Below, piece by piece: positions 36,915-44,761 of a DNA stretch of 64,000 nt. The DNA is from Spirosoma sp. (GTDB lineage: Bacteria; Bacteroidota; Bacteroidia; Cytophagales; Spirosomataceae). The position numbers and the translations under genes are program-made. The notes beneath the pieces were generated by a model. It saw only the letters and a program-made list of their open reading frames with translations, searched no databases and was not told the DNA's origin. Numbering within the stretch: the stretch's first letter is position 1; every line of letters begins with the position of its first letter. The DNA lies in contig NZ_JAPLET010000029.1 of the NCBI RefSeq assembly GCF_026391055.1, positions 186,001 to 250,000 of the forward strand, in the 5' to 3' direction.

Positions 36915-36937
36915 ATGAATTGGTTATGCCAATTCAT
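36915..36937. promoter_or_regulatory. Perfect 9-bp dyad, candidate operator
   Basis: ATGAATTGG (36915-36923) and CCAATTCAT (36929-36937) with a 5-base centre lie 34 bases upstream of the TAnnTTTG box of the glycosyltransferase gene. The size and symmetry suit a dimeric regulator, though a small RNA hairpin is also possible. Confidence 0.35.
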
Positions 36938-36971
36938 CGGATTGGAGTAGAGCAACCCCCTTACTGTCAAT

Positions 36972-36979
36972 TACTTTTG
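36972..36979 (+). promoter_or_regulatory. Possible -7 promoter box of the glycosyltransferase gene
   Basis: TACTTTTG matches TAnnTTTG, 31 bases before the ATG at 37011. The nearest TTG (36942-36944) is further away than the usual -33 spacing. Confidence 0.4.
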
Positions 36980-37010
36980 GCTCATTAACTTTTTAATTAA
37001 AACACAACTA

Positions 37011-38327
37011 ATGAACCCAAAACGTATCCTTTTTGCAACAATGCCGATGGACGGCCACCTGAATCCACTTACCGGACTTGCCGTTCACCTTCAGCAACTT
37101 GGCCATGATGTTCGCTGGTATACCGGTCCAGCCTACGCCGATAAAATCAAATCGCTGGGCATCCCGTACTATCCTTACCAGCAGGCGAAGGAAATCAACC
37201 AACTCAACCTGGATACGGCGCTGCCCGAACGCCAGCATATCAAAGGAACCATAGCCCGGCTGCGGTTCGACCTCAACAACCTTTTTCTACTCCGGGCACC
37301 GGAGTTCGTGATCGATTTGAAGGCCATTTACCATGAGTTTCCGTACGATTTGCTCGTTTGCGACATGCTCTTCACCGGAGCACCTTTCATTCAGAAACTG
37401 CTGAATGTGCCAGTGGCTGCGGTGGGTGTGGTGCCTTTGTCCGAGACAGGGCGGGACGTACCACCGGCAGGTTTGGGTATGGTGCCCGCGAATGGATTCT
37501 TCGGTAAACTGAAGCAGGATTTTATTCGCTACCTGACCGTCAATCACCTGCTCAAACCCTGCACCGATCTGTTCAATCAACTACTGGAAGAACATGGTCT
37601 GGCCACAACGACCGATTTTATGTTCGATACTTTCATCCGGCAACCCGATCTTTTTTTGCAGAGCGGTACGCCCGCTTTCGAATATCCTCGCCAGACGATG
37701 AGCCCGAATATTCGGTTTGTGGGTCCGATGCTGCCTCATAACAAAGGAGGACGGCATCCGTTCCGGCAGGTGGAGTTGGCGAAGCAGTACAAAAACGTGG
37801 TGCTGGTAACGCAGGGAACCGTTGAGCGCGACCCCGCCAAGATCATCGTTCCTACGCTTGAGGCCTACAAAGATGACCCTAAAACGCTGGTAATAGTTAC
37901 GACGGGAGGTTCACGGACTGACGAGTTGCGGACGCGTTACCCACAGGCGAATTTTATCATTGAAGACTTCATTGACTTCAATTCGGTCATGCCGCATGTG
38001 CATGTGTACGTGACCAATGCGGGTTATGGTGGAGTCACGCTGGCCTTACAGCATGGATTGCCTATGGTGGCCGCCGGGGTTTATGAAGGCAAAAACGACA
38101 TTGCTGCCCACATTGGGTACTTCAACGTGGGCATAAACCTGAAAACGGAAACGCCAACAGCCGCCCAGATTCGAAAAAGCGTAGTACGGGTGCTGGCCGA
38201 CCGGAATTACAAACGAAACGTGCAGCGAATAGGTATTGACTTTATGCAGTATGATACGAACACGGTCTGCACAACGTACATTCATGACCTGCTGGGAAAG
38301 TTCGAACCTGAAACGGAATTCGTGTAA
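37011..38327 (+). CDS. GT1/MGT-type glycosyltransferase
   Basis: 438 residues, GT-B fold. The N-terminal acceptor domain opens RILFATMPMDGHLNPLTGLA, with the GHLNP loop of UDP-glucosyltransferases and macrolide glycosyltransferases. The C-terminal donor domain carries VLVTQGT (about 265) and TNAGYGGVTLALQHGLPMVA (about 345-364), the counterpart of the HxGxGT donor motif with Asn-Ala-Gly in place of His-x-Gly. It probably transfers a sugar to a small lipophilic acceptor in the cytoplasm. It stands alone between divergent and convergent neighbours, so the acceptor is unknown. Confidence 0.88.
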   Translation: MNPKRILFATMPMDGHLNPLTGLAVHLQQLGHDVRWYTGPAYADKIKSLGIPYYPYQQAKEINQLNLDTALPERQHIKGTIARLRFDLNNLFLLRAPEFVIDLKAIYHEFPYDLLVCDMLFTGAPFIQKLLNVPVAAVGVVPLSETGRDVPPAGLGMVPANGFFGKLKQDFIRYLTVNHLLKPCTDLFNQLLEEHGLATTTDFMFDTFIRQPDLFLQSGTPAFEYPRQTMSPNIRFVGPMLPHNKGGRHPFRQVELAKQYKNVVLVTQGTVERDPAKIIVPTLEAYKDDPKTLVIVTTGGSRTDELRTRYPQANFIIEDFIDFNSVMPHVHVYVTNAGYGGVTLALQHGLPMVAAGVYEGKNDIAAHIGYFNVGINLKTETPTAAQIRKSVVRVLADRNYKRNVQRIGIDFMQYDTNTVCTTYIHDLLGKFEPETEFV

Positions 38328-38330
38328 CAG

Positions 38331-38427
38331 TAGTTGACCGCATTCTGCTGTCCCCGCCGACAGGCGAATTTTGTTTAGCAGAGGCCATATTCGCTCAGCA
38401 GCGGGGACAGCAGGATGCGGTCCACTA
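38331..38427. terminator. 27-bp inverted repeat between convergent genes
   Basis: 38331-38357 and 38401-38427 are reverse complements at 25 of 27 positions (core GCGGGGACAGCAG), with a nested GCGAAT/ATTCGC stem in the 43-base loop. It starts 3 bases after the glycosyltransferase stop and ends 2 bases before the amidohydrolase stop, so it can end both transcripts. Confidence 0.65.
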
Positions 38428-38429
38428 CA

Positions 38430-39713
38430 TCATGAGCGGGGTTGCTGGGTGACGACAACCGGGTTAGCGATGCCGTTGAGGTCGTACACAATCCTGCCTT
38501 TGCGAATGGTCATTTCGCAGCCCAATTTTTGTTTGCCTTCAATCTTGTGCCCGGTATAGTCGAAGAAACCGAAATAGCCTGTATCCCGAACCTCAAACTT
38601 GCCATCGTGCAGGTTCAGGATCGCCACATCGGCCACGGAACCTACCGACAGATGCCCCAGCTCAGGACGTTTGATAGCCTGCGCCGGTGCCCAGGTGCTG
38701 GCTTTGATCACGCTCTGTAAGTTCATGCCCATTGCCATAAACTTCGACATCACGTTGAGCATGTCTTTCATCGCGTTGTTCATGCTGCCCGTATGAATAT
38801 CGGTGCTGATGGTATTAGGGTAGAAGCCGCTTTTGATAGCCGGAATTGCCTGAGAAAAAGCAAAGCTGATGCCGCCGTAGCCTACGTCGAAAATGATCCC
38901 TTTCTTCTGCGCTTCCCACACAAAAGGTTTTACCTTATTGGTCGTCACATCCAGAATAGGCTCCCTCGTCTTCAACTGCCCGAAGCAATGCGTGAAAATA
39001 TCGCCCGGACGCAGCCGCTTTAAAAACAGGTCCTCAATCGACAGGGTAGGAGTACTGCCACCGAAGTCGATCATGACGGGAACGTTAGCGAGTTTTCCAG
39101 CTTCCACGGCACGATCGGTGGGTGTCCAGTCGTAGCCGTTGTAGTGAGCAAGTTTAACGCCCACTACATATTCGGGGTACTTTTTCGCCATCTCGGCCGT
39201 TTGTTTGGCATCCATGTCGTCGATGTTTTGCTCAAACTTGCCGCCCCGCATGCCACTGCCCACAATGTTAAGCAGAGCCAGTACCCGCGTCTGCGACAGG
39301 TCGATGGTCTGTTTCTTGAACGTTTCGAAGTCACGCCAACCCGAGCAGCCCGCATCCACAATAGTCGTCACGCCGTTGCGAAAGGTGAATCCATCGGGCG
39401 GCAGGGCATTGGGACCGTTGCTGTAGGTCTGGTCGAGGTTGGTGCCGAAAAAGACGTGCGTGTGCATGTCGATAATACCCGGCGTCACGTACATACCTTT
39501 GGCATTGACCACCTGAAGGGCACCTTTGGTATCAATGGATTTGGCGACCTGCGCAATCTTCCCATCGGCAATGGCGACGTCCATGATGCCGTCGATATTA
39601 TTCTTCGGGTCAATGACATGCCCGCCTTTGATGACGACGCTATACGGCTGGGCCAGGGCTAGCTGGCTCAATGCGAAGCAGACGAAGAGTAGGAGTAAGG
39701 GTATCTTTTTCAT
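38430..39713 (-). CDS. Exported amidohydrolase/deacetylase-family metallohydrolase, copy A
   Basis: 427 residues with a Sec signal peptide (cleavage near LALAQ). It belongs to the amidohydrolase superfamily, cog3964/EF_0837 group, of which some members are stereospecific N- or O-deacetylases. Visible metal-site residues: His84 and His86 (DMHTHVF), Lys187 (VGVKLAH, the likely carboxylated lysine), His242 (FTHCF) and Asp305 (STDIHTG). The position after beta-strand 5, where a histidine is expected, is Asp216 (VMIDFGG). It is last in a cassette with a SelA-like PLP enzyme and RidA. A clearly related paralogue lies at 43386-44630. It probably deacylates an N-acyl amino acid or amino-sugar acid in the periplasm. 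Confidence 0.88.
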   Translation of the reverse strand: MKKIPLLLLFVCFALSQLALAQPYSVVIKGGHVIDPKNNIDGIMDVAIADGKIAQVAKSIDTKGALQVVNAKGMYVTPGIIDMHTHVFFGTNLDQTYSNGPNALPPDGFTFRNGVTTIVDAGCSGWRDFETFKKQTIDLSQTRVLALLNIVGSGMRGGKFEQNIDDMDAKQTAEMAKKYPEYVVGVKLAHYNGYDWTPTDRAVEAGKLANVPVMIDFGGSTPTLSIEDLFLKRLRPGDIFTHCFGQLKTREPILDVTTNKVKPFVWEAQKKGIIFDVGYGGISFAFSQAIPAIKSGFYPNTISTDIHTGSMNNAMKDMLNVMSKFMAMGMNLQSVIKASTWAPAQAIKRPELGHLSVGSVADVAILNLHDGKFEVRDTGYFGFFDYTGHKIEGKQKLGCEMTIRKGRIVYDLNGIANPVVVTQQPRS

Positions 39714-39726
39714 AGTTGAGGGGATG

Positions 39727-39776
39727 TTTTTGTCATTCCTCCTGACGCATCGGCGGACCGGTCAGAATGACAAAAA
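39727..39776. terminator. 12-bp inverted repeat between SelA-like A and amidohydrolase A
   Basis: TTTTTGTCATTC (39727-39738) pairs exactly with GAATGACAAAAA (39765-39776); an inner CTGAC/GTCAG extends it across a small bulge. Read on the minus strand the second arm ends in AAAAA's complement, TTTTT, so the transcript from the PLP enzyme gene would finish the stem in U's at the far end of the right-to-left arm. Confidence 0.45.
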
Positions 39777-39782
39777 GATACG

Positions 39783-41003
39783 TTATACAGCTGCTTTGGT
39801 CAGTTCTTCTTTAATGCGCCGGGCTACGATTTTTTCCTGGCCGGGTTTCATCATCCAGACCGTTACGCCGATGTTGCTGGGGCCGCTGCCGCCTACCTCT
39901 ATCGAAGGGTCGCCTTTGCGAAGGGCTTCCTGTAGGTCCTTGCCCGTGATGCGGAGTTTGGCGGGGTCCCACGAGATACGCAGGGTGGGCGTATGGTTGC
40001 CCAGGGGCGGTACATGCACGCTGGTCGTTACACCATTAACAGCTTTGACCGTGTTCTCGACATAGGCCGTGTTTTCTTCCCACATCTTCCACACCTTGTC
40101 GTGGTCTTCGTTGATGAACCGCTCCAGCGCGACGTACATGCCCAGAATTTCTTCTTTATTTACCTTCATACCCCGGCCGATGTTGAAACCTCGGGGCGGC
40201 ATATGGAGCCGGGCGGCTTCAATGATGCTTTTCTTGCCCATCAGCAAGCCCGCACTCTGCGGCCCCCGCATTGCTTTTCCACCCGAAATAACCACGAAAT
40301 GGAAGCCCATGTCGTTGAATTTCCAGAGATTCTCGACCGGCGGCACATCGGCGGCAATGTCGATGGATGTTGGGATGTTGTGTTTTTTACCCAGCGCCAC
40401 CCATTCTTCGTGCATGATCTTGCCTTTATCGGCTTCGATGTGCAGGAAGTGCATCAGCGCGGTTTTCTCGTTGATCGCCTTTTCTACATCTTCCGCTGTT
40501 TCGACCACCACGATTTTACAGCCGGTGTTGGTCAGGGCATGGTTGTAAACGATGTCGTGGGCTTTCTGGCAGATAACTTCCGTTTTCATGCCGGTACCGG
40601 CCAGATGCGGTAACATCTCCACCTTTTTCTGATCCATACCGGTCAGAATTCCCGCCAGTCCAAGCGTCATCCCGGAGAAAGCCCCGGAGGTAACAACGGC
40701 TGCTTCGGAGTGAACCATCTGGGCGATCTTAGCCCCGACTTTATCCTGAATCTCATCGAGCAGACAAAATTCTTTAGCGCCGTAATTAATAGCGTCCAGC
40801 ACCTCGTCGTGCATGAGCGAGCCGGTCATGTAGGTGAGGGTACCAGCCGCGTTGATGAACGTACGAATGCCGAACTCCTTAAATAAATCACGCTTGGGAG
40901 CCACTGCCGGAGCCGCTTCCAGCGACAGCGGAAGCCCGCCGACCAGCCCGCCTAAAATGGGAACGCTGGACAGGCGTTTGATGAGTTTTCGTCTGCTTAA
41001 CAT
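39783..41003 (-). CDS. Tat-exported SelA-like PLP-dependent enzyme (DgaE-type ammonia-lyase family), copy A
   Basis: 406 residues. MLSRRKLIKRLSSVPILGG is a twin-arginine signal, fitting an enzyme that must bind PLP before export. The fold-type-I PLP domain has an SGAFSGMTLG phosphate-site region (about 106-115), IDIAADVPP (Asp214/Asp218 near the pyridine nitrogen) and SGGKAMRGPQ with the Schiff-base Lys243. Relatives include selenocysteine-synthase-like proteins and D-glucosaminate-6-phosphate ammonia-lyase (DgaE), which removes ammonia from a beta-hydroxy amino acid to give a 2-keto-3-deoxy acid. Being exported, it cannot meet phosphorylated substrates, so a free amino acid or amino-sugar acid is more likely. 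Neighbours are amidohydrolase A and RidA A. Confidence 0.88.
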   Translation of the reverse strand: MLSRRKLIKRLSSVPILGGLVGGLPLSLEAAPAVAPKRDLFKEFGIRTFINAAGTLTYMTGSLMHDEVLDAINYGAKEFCLLDEIQDKVGAKIAQMVHSEAAVVTSGAFSGMTLGLAGILTGMDQKKVEMLPHLAGTGMKTEVICQKAHDIVYNHALTNTGCKIVVVETAEDVEKAINEKTALMHFLHIEADKGKIMHEEWVALGKKHNIPTSIDIAADVPPVENLWKFNDMGFHFVVISGGKAMRGPQSAGLLMGKKSIIEAARLHMPPRGFNIGRGMKVNKEEILGMYVALERFINEDHDKVWKMWEENTAYVENTVKAVNGVTTSVHVPPLGNHTPTLRISWDPAKLRITGKDLQEALRKGDPSIEVGGSGPSNIGVTVWMMKPGQEKIVARRIKEELTKAAV

Positions 41004-41060
41004 GCGAAGATTCGAAAATAGGGTAAATAGCTAAAGTGACCGTGGTAGATGTGGTATCGG

Positions 41061-41531
41061 CTAGATATAAGCAATGCAATCCATTTCAACCAGCGAGTCG
41101 CCCGGTACACCGCCATACACGGCTACCGTAGTCCGAACGGGGGGCTTCTTTCCGAATCGGCCTCTGTAAACATCGTTCATCCCTTTGTAGTCGTTGAGGT
41201 CGTGCAGGAATACGCCTACTTTCAGGACTTTCTCCATAGATGAACCCGCTTTGATCAGCTGTTTTTCCATTTCCTTTAGTACCTCGTCGGTATGTACTTT
41301 AATGTCGCCCTCCTTGTGGTAGCCTATGCCCGCTATAAACACCAGATTTCCCATTTTGGTAGATTGGGAAAAAAGCGGCACATCGTCCTGCATAACCACG
41401 TTGAATACTTCTTTCTCGGCAGCAGGCTCGGCAATGGGTTCGGCAATGGCTTTGCTGGCAGCACCCAGTCCGACGACACCGGCGGCAGAGGCAAAAAGGC
41501 GTTTAAGAATAGAACGGCGTTGTGTTTCCAT
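41061..41531 (-). CDS. Tat-exported RidA-family protein, copy A
   Basis: 156 residues, of which about the first 31 form a signal: METQRRSILKRLFASAAGVV has the twin-arginine motif and hydrophobic core, and KAIAEP offers a cleavage site. The remainder is a YjgF/YER057c/UK114 domain with the active-site Arg133 (PPVRTTV) and Glu149 (LVEMDC) that mark true RidA imine/enamine deaminases. RidA normally works in the cytoplasm, hydrolysing 2-aminoacrylate-type intermediates released by PLP enzymes. Its export beside an exported PLP lyase suggests the same job in the periplasm. A similar copy is at 46772-47230. Confidence 0.9.
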   Translation of the reverse strand: METQRRSILKRLFASAAGVVGLGAASKAIAEPIAEPAAEKEVFNVVMQDDVPLFSQSTKMGNLVFIAGIGYHKEGDIKVHTDEVLKEMEKQLIKAGSSMEKVLKVGVFLHDLNDYKGMNDVYRGRFGKKPPVRTTVAVYGGVPGDSLVEMDCIAYI

Positions 41532-41552
41532 GATGAATTGAATTACTGGTTG

Positions 41553-43358
41553 TTATCGTTTGGTTTTGCTACTGGATTTACGTTTTGGGGTACTCTCTTT
41601 ACGCTCCTGCTGGTTGATCGCCAGCCGGACTTCGTTGACTTCGGCCGCGCTGATGCCATCGGCGGTGTTGCCAAAGTTCTGCCGGATGTGGGTCAATACT
41701 TCAGAAAGCTCTTCATCTTTCAGAAAACTGTGCTGGGGCATGGCGTTGTTGTACGACTGCCCTTTCACCTCAATGGGGCCTTCCAGCCCTTTCAGCAGCA
41801 CCGTAATAAGCTTCTTCTTATCGCCCGTTACCCACTCCGAACCGGCCAGGGGCGGAAACCGCTGTGAGTCGCCCAGGCCATTGCGCTGGTGGCAGGCGGA
41901 GCAATAAGTACCATATACTTTACCCCCCGCCACGGGCCGATCCCGATCCAGGTTGTCGGTGATAAAATCCGGGTCGCGGATGTTCGACAGGGTCTTGCGC
42001 TTCTCCATCTGCGCCAGTTGAGCCGGGCCGAAGTTCTGCTTGTTGCCTTTATAGGTGACTTTCCAGATTTTGCCCTTCTCGGTTTCGGCGAAGTACAACG
42101 AGCCATCCGGCCCCATCGCTATACCCATCGGACGATAATGCGCATCGCTCACGTTGACAATCGGGTCGACACCGGCAAAGCCATCGGCAAAGACTTCCCA
42201 GTCGCTTCCCAGCGTCTTGCTTTTGGCGGGGACGAAGCCAATGAAATAACCAGCCTGCGGATAGGGCGCCCGGTTGGTAGAGCCGTGAAAGGCAATAAAT
42301 GCCCCGTCTTTGTACCGTTCCGGAAAGCCGTTCGATGCGTTGGTGCCCTGATAAAACAGGATGTCGTTGGGTGCCCAGTGCGCCGGGAAGCCAATTAACG
42401 GCTTTTCGTAATCGCCACAGCGACCCACTAGTTTACCATCGCCACCGTACTCCGGGTTGAGCAGTTTTTTGCCCTGAATCTGATCGTAATAGCAATATGG
42501 CCATCCGCCATCCATGCCGTCCTTCACCTGAAACAGCTCTTCAGCGGGGAAAACGGCACTCTGCCAGGGGTTGTATTTTTCGGCCCACAGCATCAGCAGA
42601 TCGTCGCGTCCGTGCTGAAGGGCGTATAAACTGTTATTGGTTGGGTTCCAGTCCATACCCACCACCGAGCGTAAGCCGGTAGCATACCGACGGCCGTCTT
42701 TCTGGGTCTGGTTGTTTTTGTTAGCGTCGAACTGCCAGATGCCGCCGTGGTCTTCCAGCATCGGGCAGGGGTCGATACCAGCCATGTTGGGCGTCCGGTT
42801 TTTGGGCTGGCAACCGTTGGAAGCCGCCCCGAATGCAACGTACATATGGCCGTCGTTATCGAACGTAATGGGTTTGGCAATGTGTTCATGCATCCCGTGC
42901 TCATGGTCGTCGGTGAGGATCGTCTCCATGGGGCTGCTCGGAATCAGTTCACCGGGTTTGAGCTTGTAACGAAACACGTTCATCTCCGAACTGAAATACA
43001 GGTAGCCTTTGTAAATCCGCATGGCCGTTCCATAGGCACGCTCTTTACCAATACCCCCAAATGTCTTGATGATGTCGGCCCGACCGTCGCCGTTGGTGTC
43101 CCGCAGCGCAATCACCGACTCATCTTTGTTGCGGGCGAAGCGGGCTTTTACATAAATGTCGCCGTTTTCGTTGACGGCCAGGTGCCGCGCCCGTCCGGGC
43201 AGGCTGTCGACCACAACCGTTGCTTCGAATCCTTCAGGGACAAACAGGCCCCCATTGGCATCGGTTTGTATGGGAAGTCCATTCCGGGTAGCCCGCTGCG
43301 TAAATCCAACAAATGTCAGCAGGGCCAGTGCAATGCCTTTGATGTAAATTTTTGTCAT
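41553..43358 (-). CDS. PQQ-type sugar (sorbosone-like) dehydrogenase with C-terminal cytochrome c
   Basis: 601 residues with an N-terminal signal (about 1-20). Residues about 35-440 are a six-bladed soluble-glucose/sorbosone dehydrogenase-like propeller (HLAVNENGDIYVKAR, GLRSVVGMDWNP, DGMDGGWPYCYYD, GIAMGPDGSLYFAETEKGKIW). A cytochrome c domain follows with CSACH at 486-490 and a probable axial Met in NNAMPQHSF. The C-terminal tail is lysine-rich. It should oxidise an aldose or aldehyde in the periplasm and feed electrons to the respiratory chain. It sits between the two RidA/PLP/amidohydrolase cassettes, 22-28 bases from each neighbour, so probably acts in the same pathway. Confidence 0.88.
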   Translation of the reverse strand: MTKIYIKGIALALLTFVGFTQRATRNGLPIQTDANGGLFVPEGFEATVVVDSLPGRARHLAVNENGDIYVKARFARNKDESVIALRDTNGDGRADIIKTFGGIGKERAYGTAMRIYKGYLYFSSEMNVFRYKLKPGELIPSSPMETILTDDHEHGMHEHIAKPITFDNDGHMYVAFGAASNGCQPKNRTPNMAGIDPCPMLEDHGGIWQFDANKNNQTQKDGRRYATGLRSVVGMDWNPTNNSLYALQHGRDDLLMLWAEKYNPWQSAVFPAEELFQVKDGMDGGWPYCYYDQIQGKKLLNPEYGGDGKLVGRCGDYEKPLIGFPAHWAPNDILFYQGTNASNGFPERYKDGAFIAFHGSTNRAPYPQAGYFIGFVPAKSKTLGSDWEVFADGFAGVDPIVNVSDAHYRPMGIAMGPDGSLYFAETEKGKIWKVTYKGNKQNFGPAQLAQMEKRKTLSNIRDPDFITDNLDRDRPVAGGKVYGTYCSACHQRNGLGDSQRFPPLAGSEWVTGDKKKLITVLLKGLEGPIEVKGQSYNNAMPQHSFLKDEELSEVLTHIRQNFGNTADGISAAEVNEVRLAINQQERKESTPKRKSSSKTKR

Positions 43359-43385
43359 TGGGTTGAGAGAAGGAAAAGGTAAACG

Positions 43386-44630
43386 CTACTTTGCACTCGC
43401 AATGCCAATACCATTCAGATCATACACAACCTTGCCACCTTTGATGGTCATTTCGCATTCGAACTTCTGCTTGCCCATCATCTTATAGCCGGTTTTGTCG
43501 TAAAAGCCGAACGTGCCCTGCCGCATCGAGAAAATGGCGACATCGGCAATGGCGCCTACAGATAAATGCCCCAGATTCTCGCGTTTGATGACCTGCGCCG
43601 GGGTCCAGGTGCTGGCTTTGATGACGCTCGGAATGTCTTCGCCCATCGCCACGAATTTGGACATGATGCTGAGCATGTCTTTCATGGAACCGTTCATGCT
43701 GCCGGTATGCAGATCGGTGCTGATGGTGGTCGGGTAAAATTTAGCTTTCACCGCCGGGATGGCCTGCGAGTAGTTGAAACTCGCCCCGCCATAACCTACG
43801 TCGAATACGATGCCTTTCTTACGGGCCTCCCAGGCAAACGGCTTCACAGTTTTGGTCGCTTCATCGACTATCGTCTCCCGGACGTTGCCTTCCAGCAGGG
43901 TGTAGGCATGGGTGAAAATATCGCCCGGACGAAGGTGCTTCATGAATAGTTCTTCGAGCGAAAGGGGTGGGTTATTCCCGCCGAAGTCAATGATAACGGG
44001 CATGTTGGCCAGTTTACCAGCCGCCACGGCATGGTCGACGGGTGCCCAACTAGGTCCCTGAAAGTGGGCGACCTTGAATCCGACAACGTCATTCTTGTTT
44101 TCGAGCGCCACTTTAGCGGCCATTTTGGGGTCCATGTCGGTGGTGTCCTGCTCGAAAACGCCCCCGCGCATGCCTTCGCCCACGATGTTCATAAACGACA
44201 GCACACGAGTCTTGGACGTGAAAATGATGTTCTTTTTGAACGTCTCGAACGATTTCCAGCCTGCGCCCCCCGCATCGACAATGGTCGTGACGCCCACCCG
44301 AAACGTGAACCCGTCGGGCGAGACGGCTACCAGTCCGTTGCTCAGGTAATGGTCGGGTTCGGTGCCGTAAAACACGTGCCCGTGAATGTCGATCAGGCCG
44401 GGCGTTACGTACATGCCTTTCGCATCGACCACCTGCCGCGCTTGTTTCGCGTCGATGGATTTCGCCACCTGCGTGACTTTCCCATCGGTGATGGCGACGT
44501 CCATCACCGCGTCGATGTTATTTTTCGGGTCGATCAGGTGCCCGCCTTTGATAAGAAGCGTATAGGGTTGCGCCCAGACCGAAACCGACAGAAAAGAGAA
44601 AAGGGTCAGGAAGAATAAGATGTTTTTCAT
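43386..44630 (-). CDS. Exported amidohydrolase/deacetylase-family metallohydrolase, copy B
   Basis: 414 residues with a Sec signal peptide (cleavage near VWAQ). It aligns with copy A (38430-39713) along its whole length and looks well over half identical by eye. The HxH motif reads DIHGHVF, the lysine is in VVGFKVAH, followed by FTHAY and STDLHTG, and the strand-5 position is again Asp (VIIDFGG). Differences cluster in loops (CSGWRDF against GAGWKSF, HTH against HGH), which may mean different acyl or amino partners. It follows SelA-like copy B after a hairpin, in the same order as cassette A. Confidence 0.88.
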   Translation of the reverse strand: MKNILFFLTLFSFLSVSVWAQPYTLLIKGGHLIDPKNNIDAVMDVAITDGKVTQVAKSIDAKQARQVVDAKGMYVTPGLIDIHGHVFYGTEPDHYLSNGLVAVSPDGFTFRVGVTTIVDAGGAGWKSFETFKKNIIFTSKTRVLSFMNIVGEGMRGGVFEQDTTDMDPKMAAKVALENKNDVVGFKVAHFQGPSWAPVDHAVAAGKLANMPVIIDFGGNNPPLSLEELFMKHLRPGDIFTHAYTLLEGNVRETIVDEATKTVKPFAWEARKKGIVFDVGYGGASFNYSQAIPAVKAKFYPTTISTDLHTGSMNGSMKDMLSIMSKFVAMGEDIPSVIKASTWTPAQVIKRENLGHLSVGAIADVAIFSMRQGTFGFYDKTGYKMMGKQKFECEMTIKGGKVVYDLNGIGIASAK

Positions 44631-44690
44631 GGGTTAGGATATATAAGAAGCGCGGTTCTTAAGACCACGTAACCATAGGCTAATAGCAAC

Positions 44691-44761
44691 ATTACCCCCA
44701 CCCCTTAAAGGGAGCTTTAATTGAGTATGAGGGAAGCCCCCTTTAGGGGAGTGGGGGTAAT
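44691..44761. terminator. 27-bp imperfect inverted repeat between SelA-like B and amidohydrolase B
   Basis: 44691-44717 and 44734-44761 are near-complements (CCCCCACCCCTTAAAGGG against CCCTTTAGGGGAGTGGGGG) with a few mismatches. The right arm reaches the stop codon of the PLP enzyme gene. It could partly end transcription before amidohydrolase B. Confidence 0.5.

Larger units (their letters stand above)
36682..37010. other. Divergent promoter region, no gene
   Basis: 329 bases between the divergent FAD oxidoreductase and glycosyltransferase genes. It holds a dyad at 36915-36937, a possible -7 box at 36972-36979 and a short stem TGTCTG/CAGACA at 36850-36870. No coding frame looks real. Confidence 0.5.
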
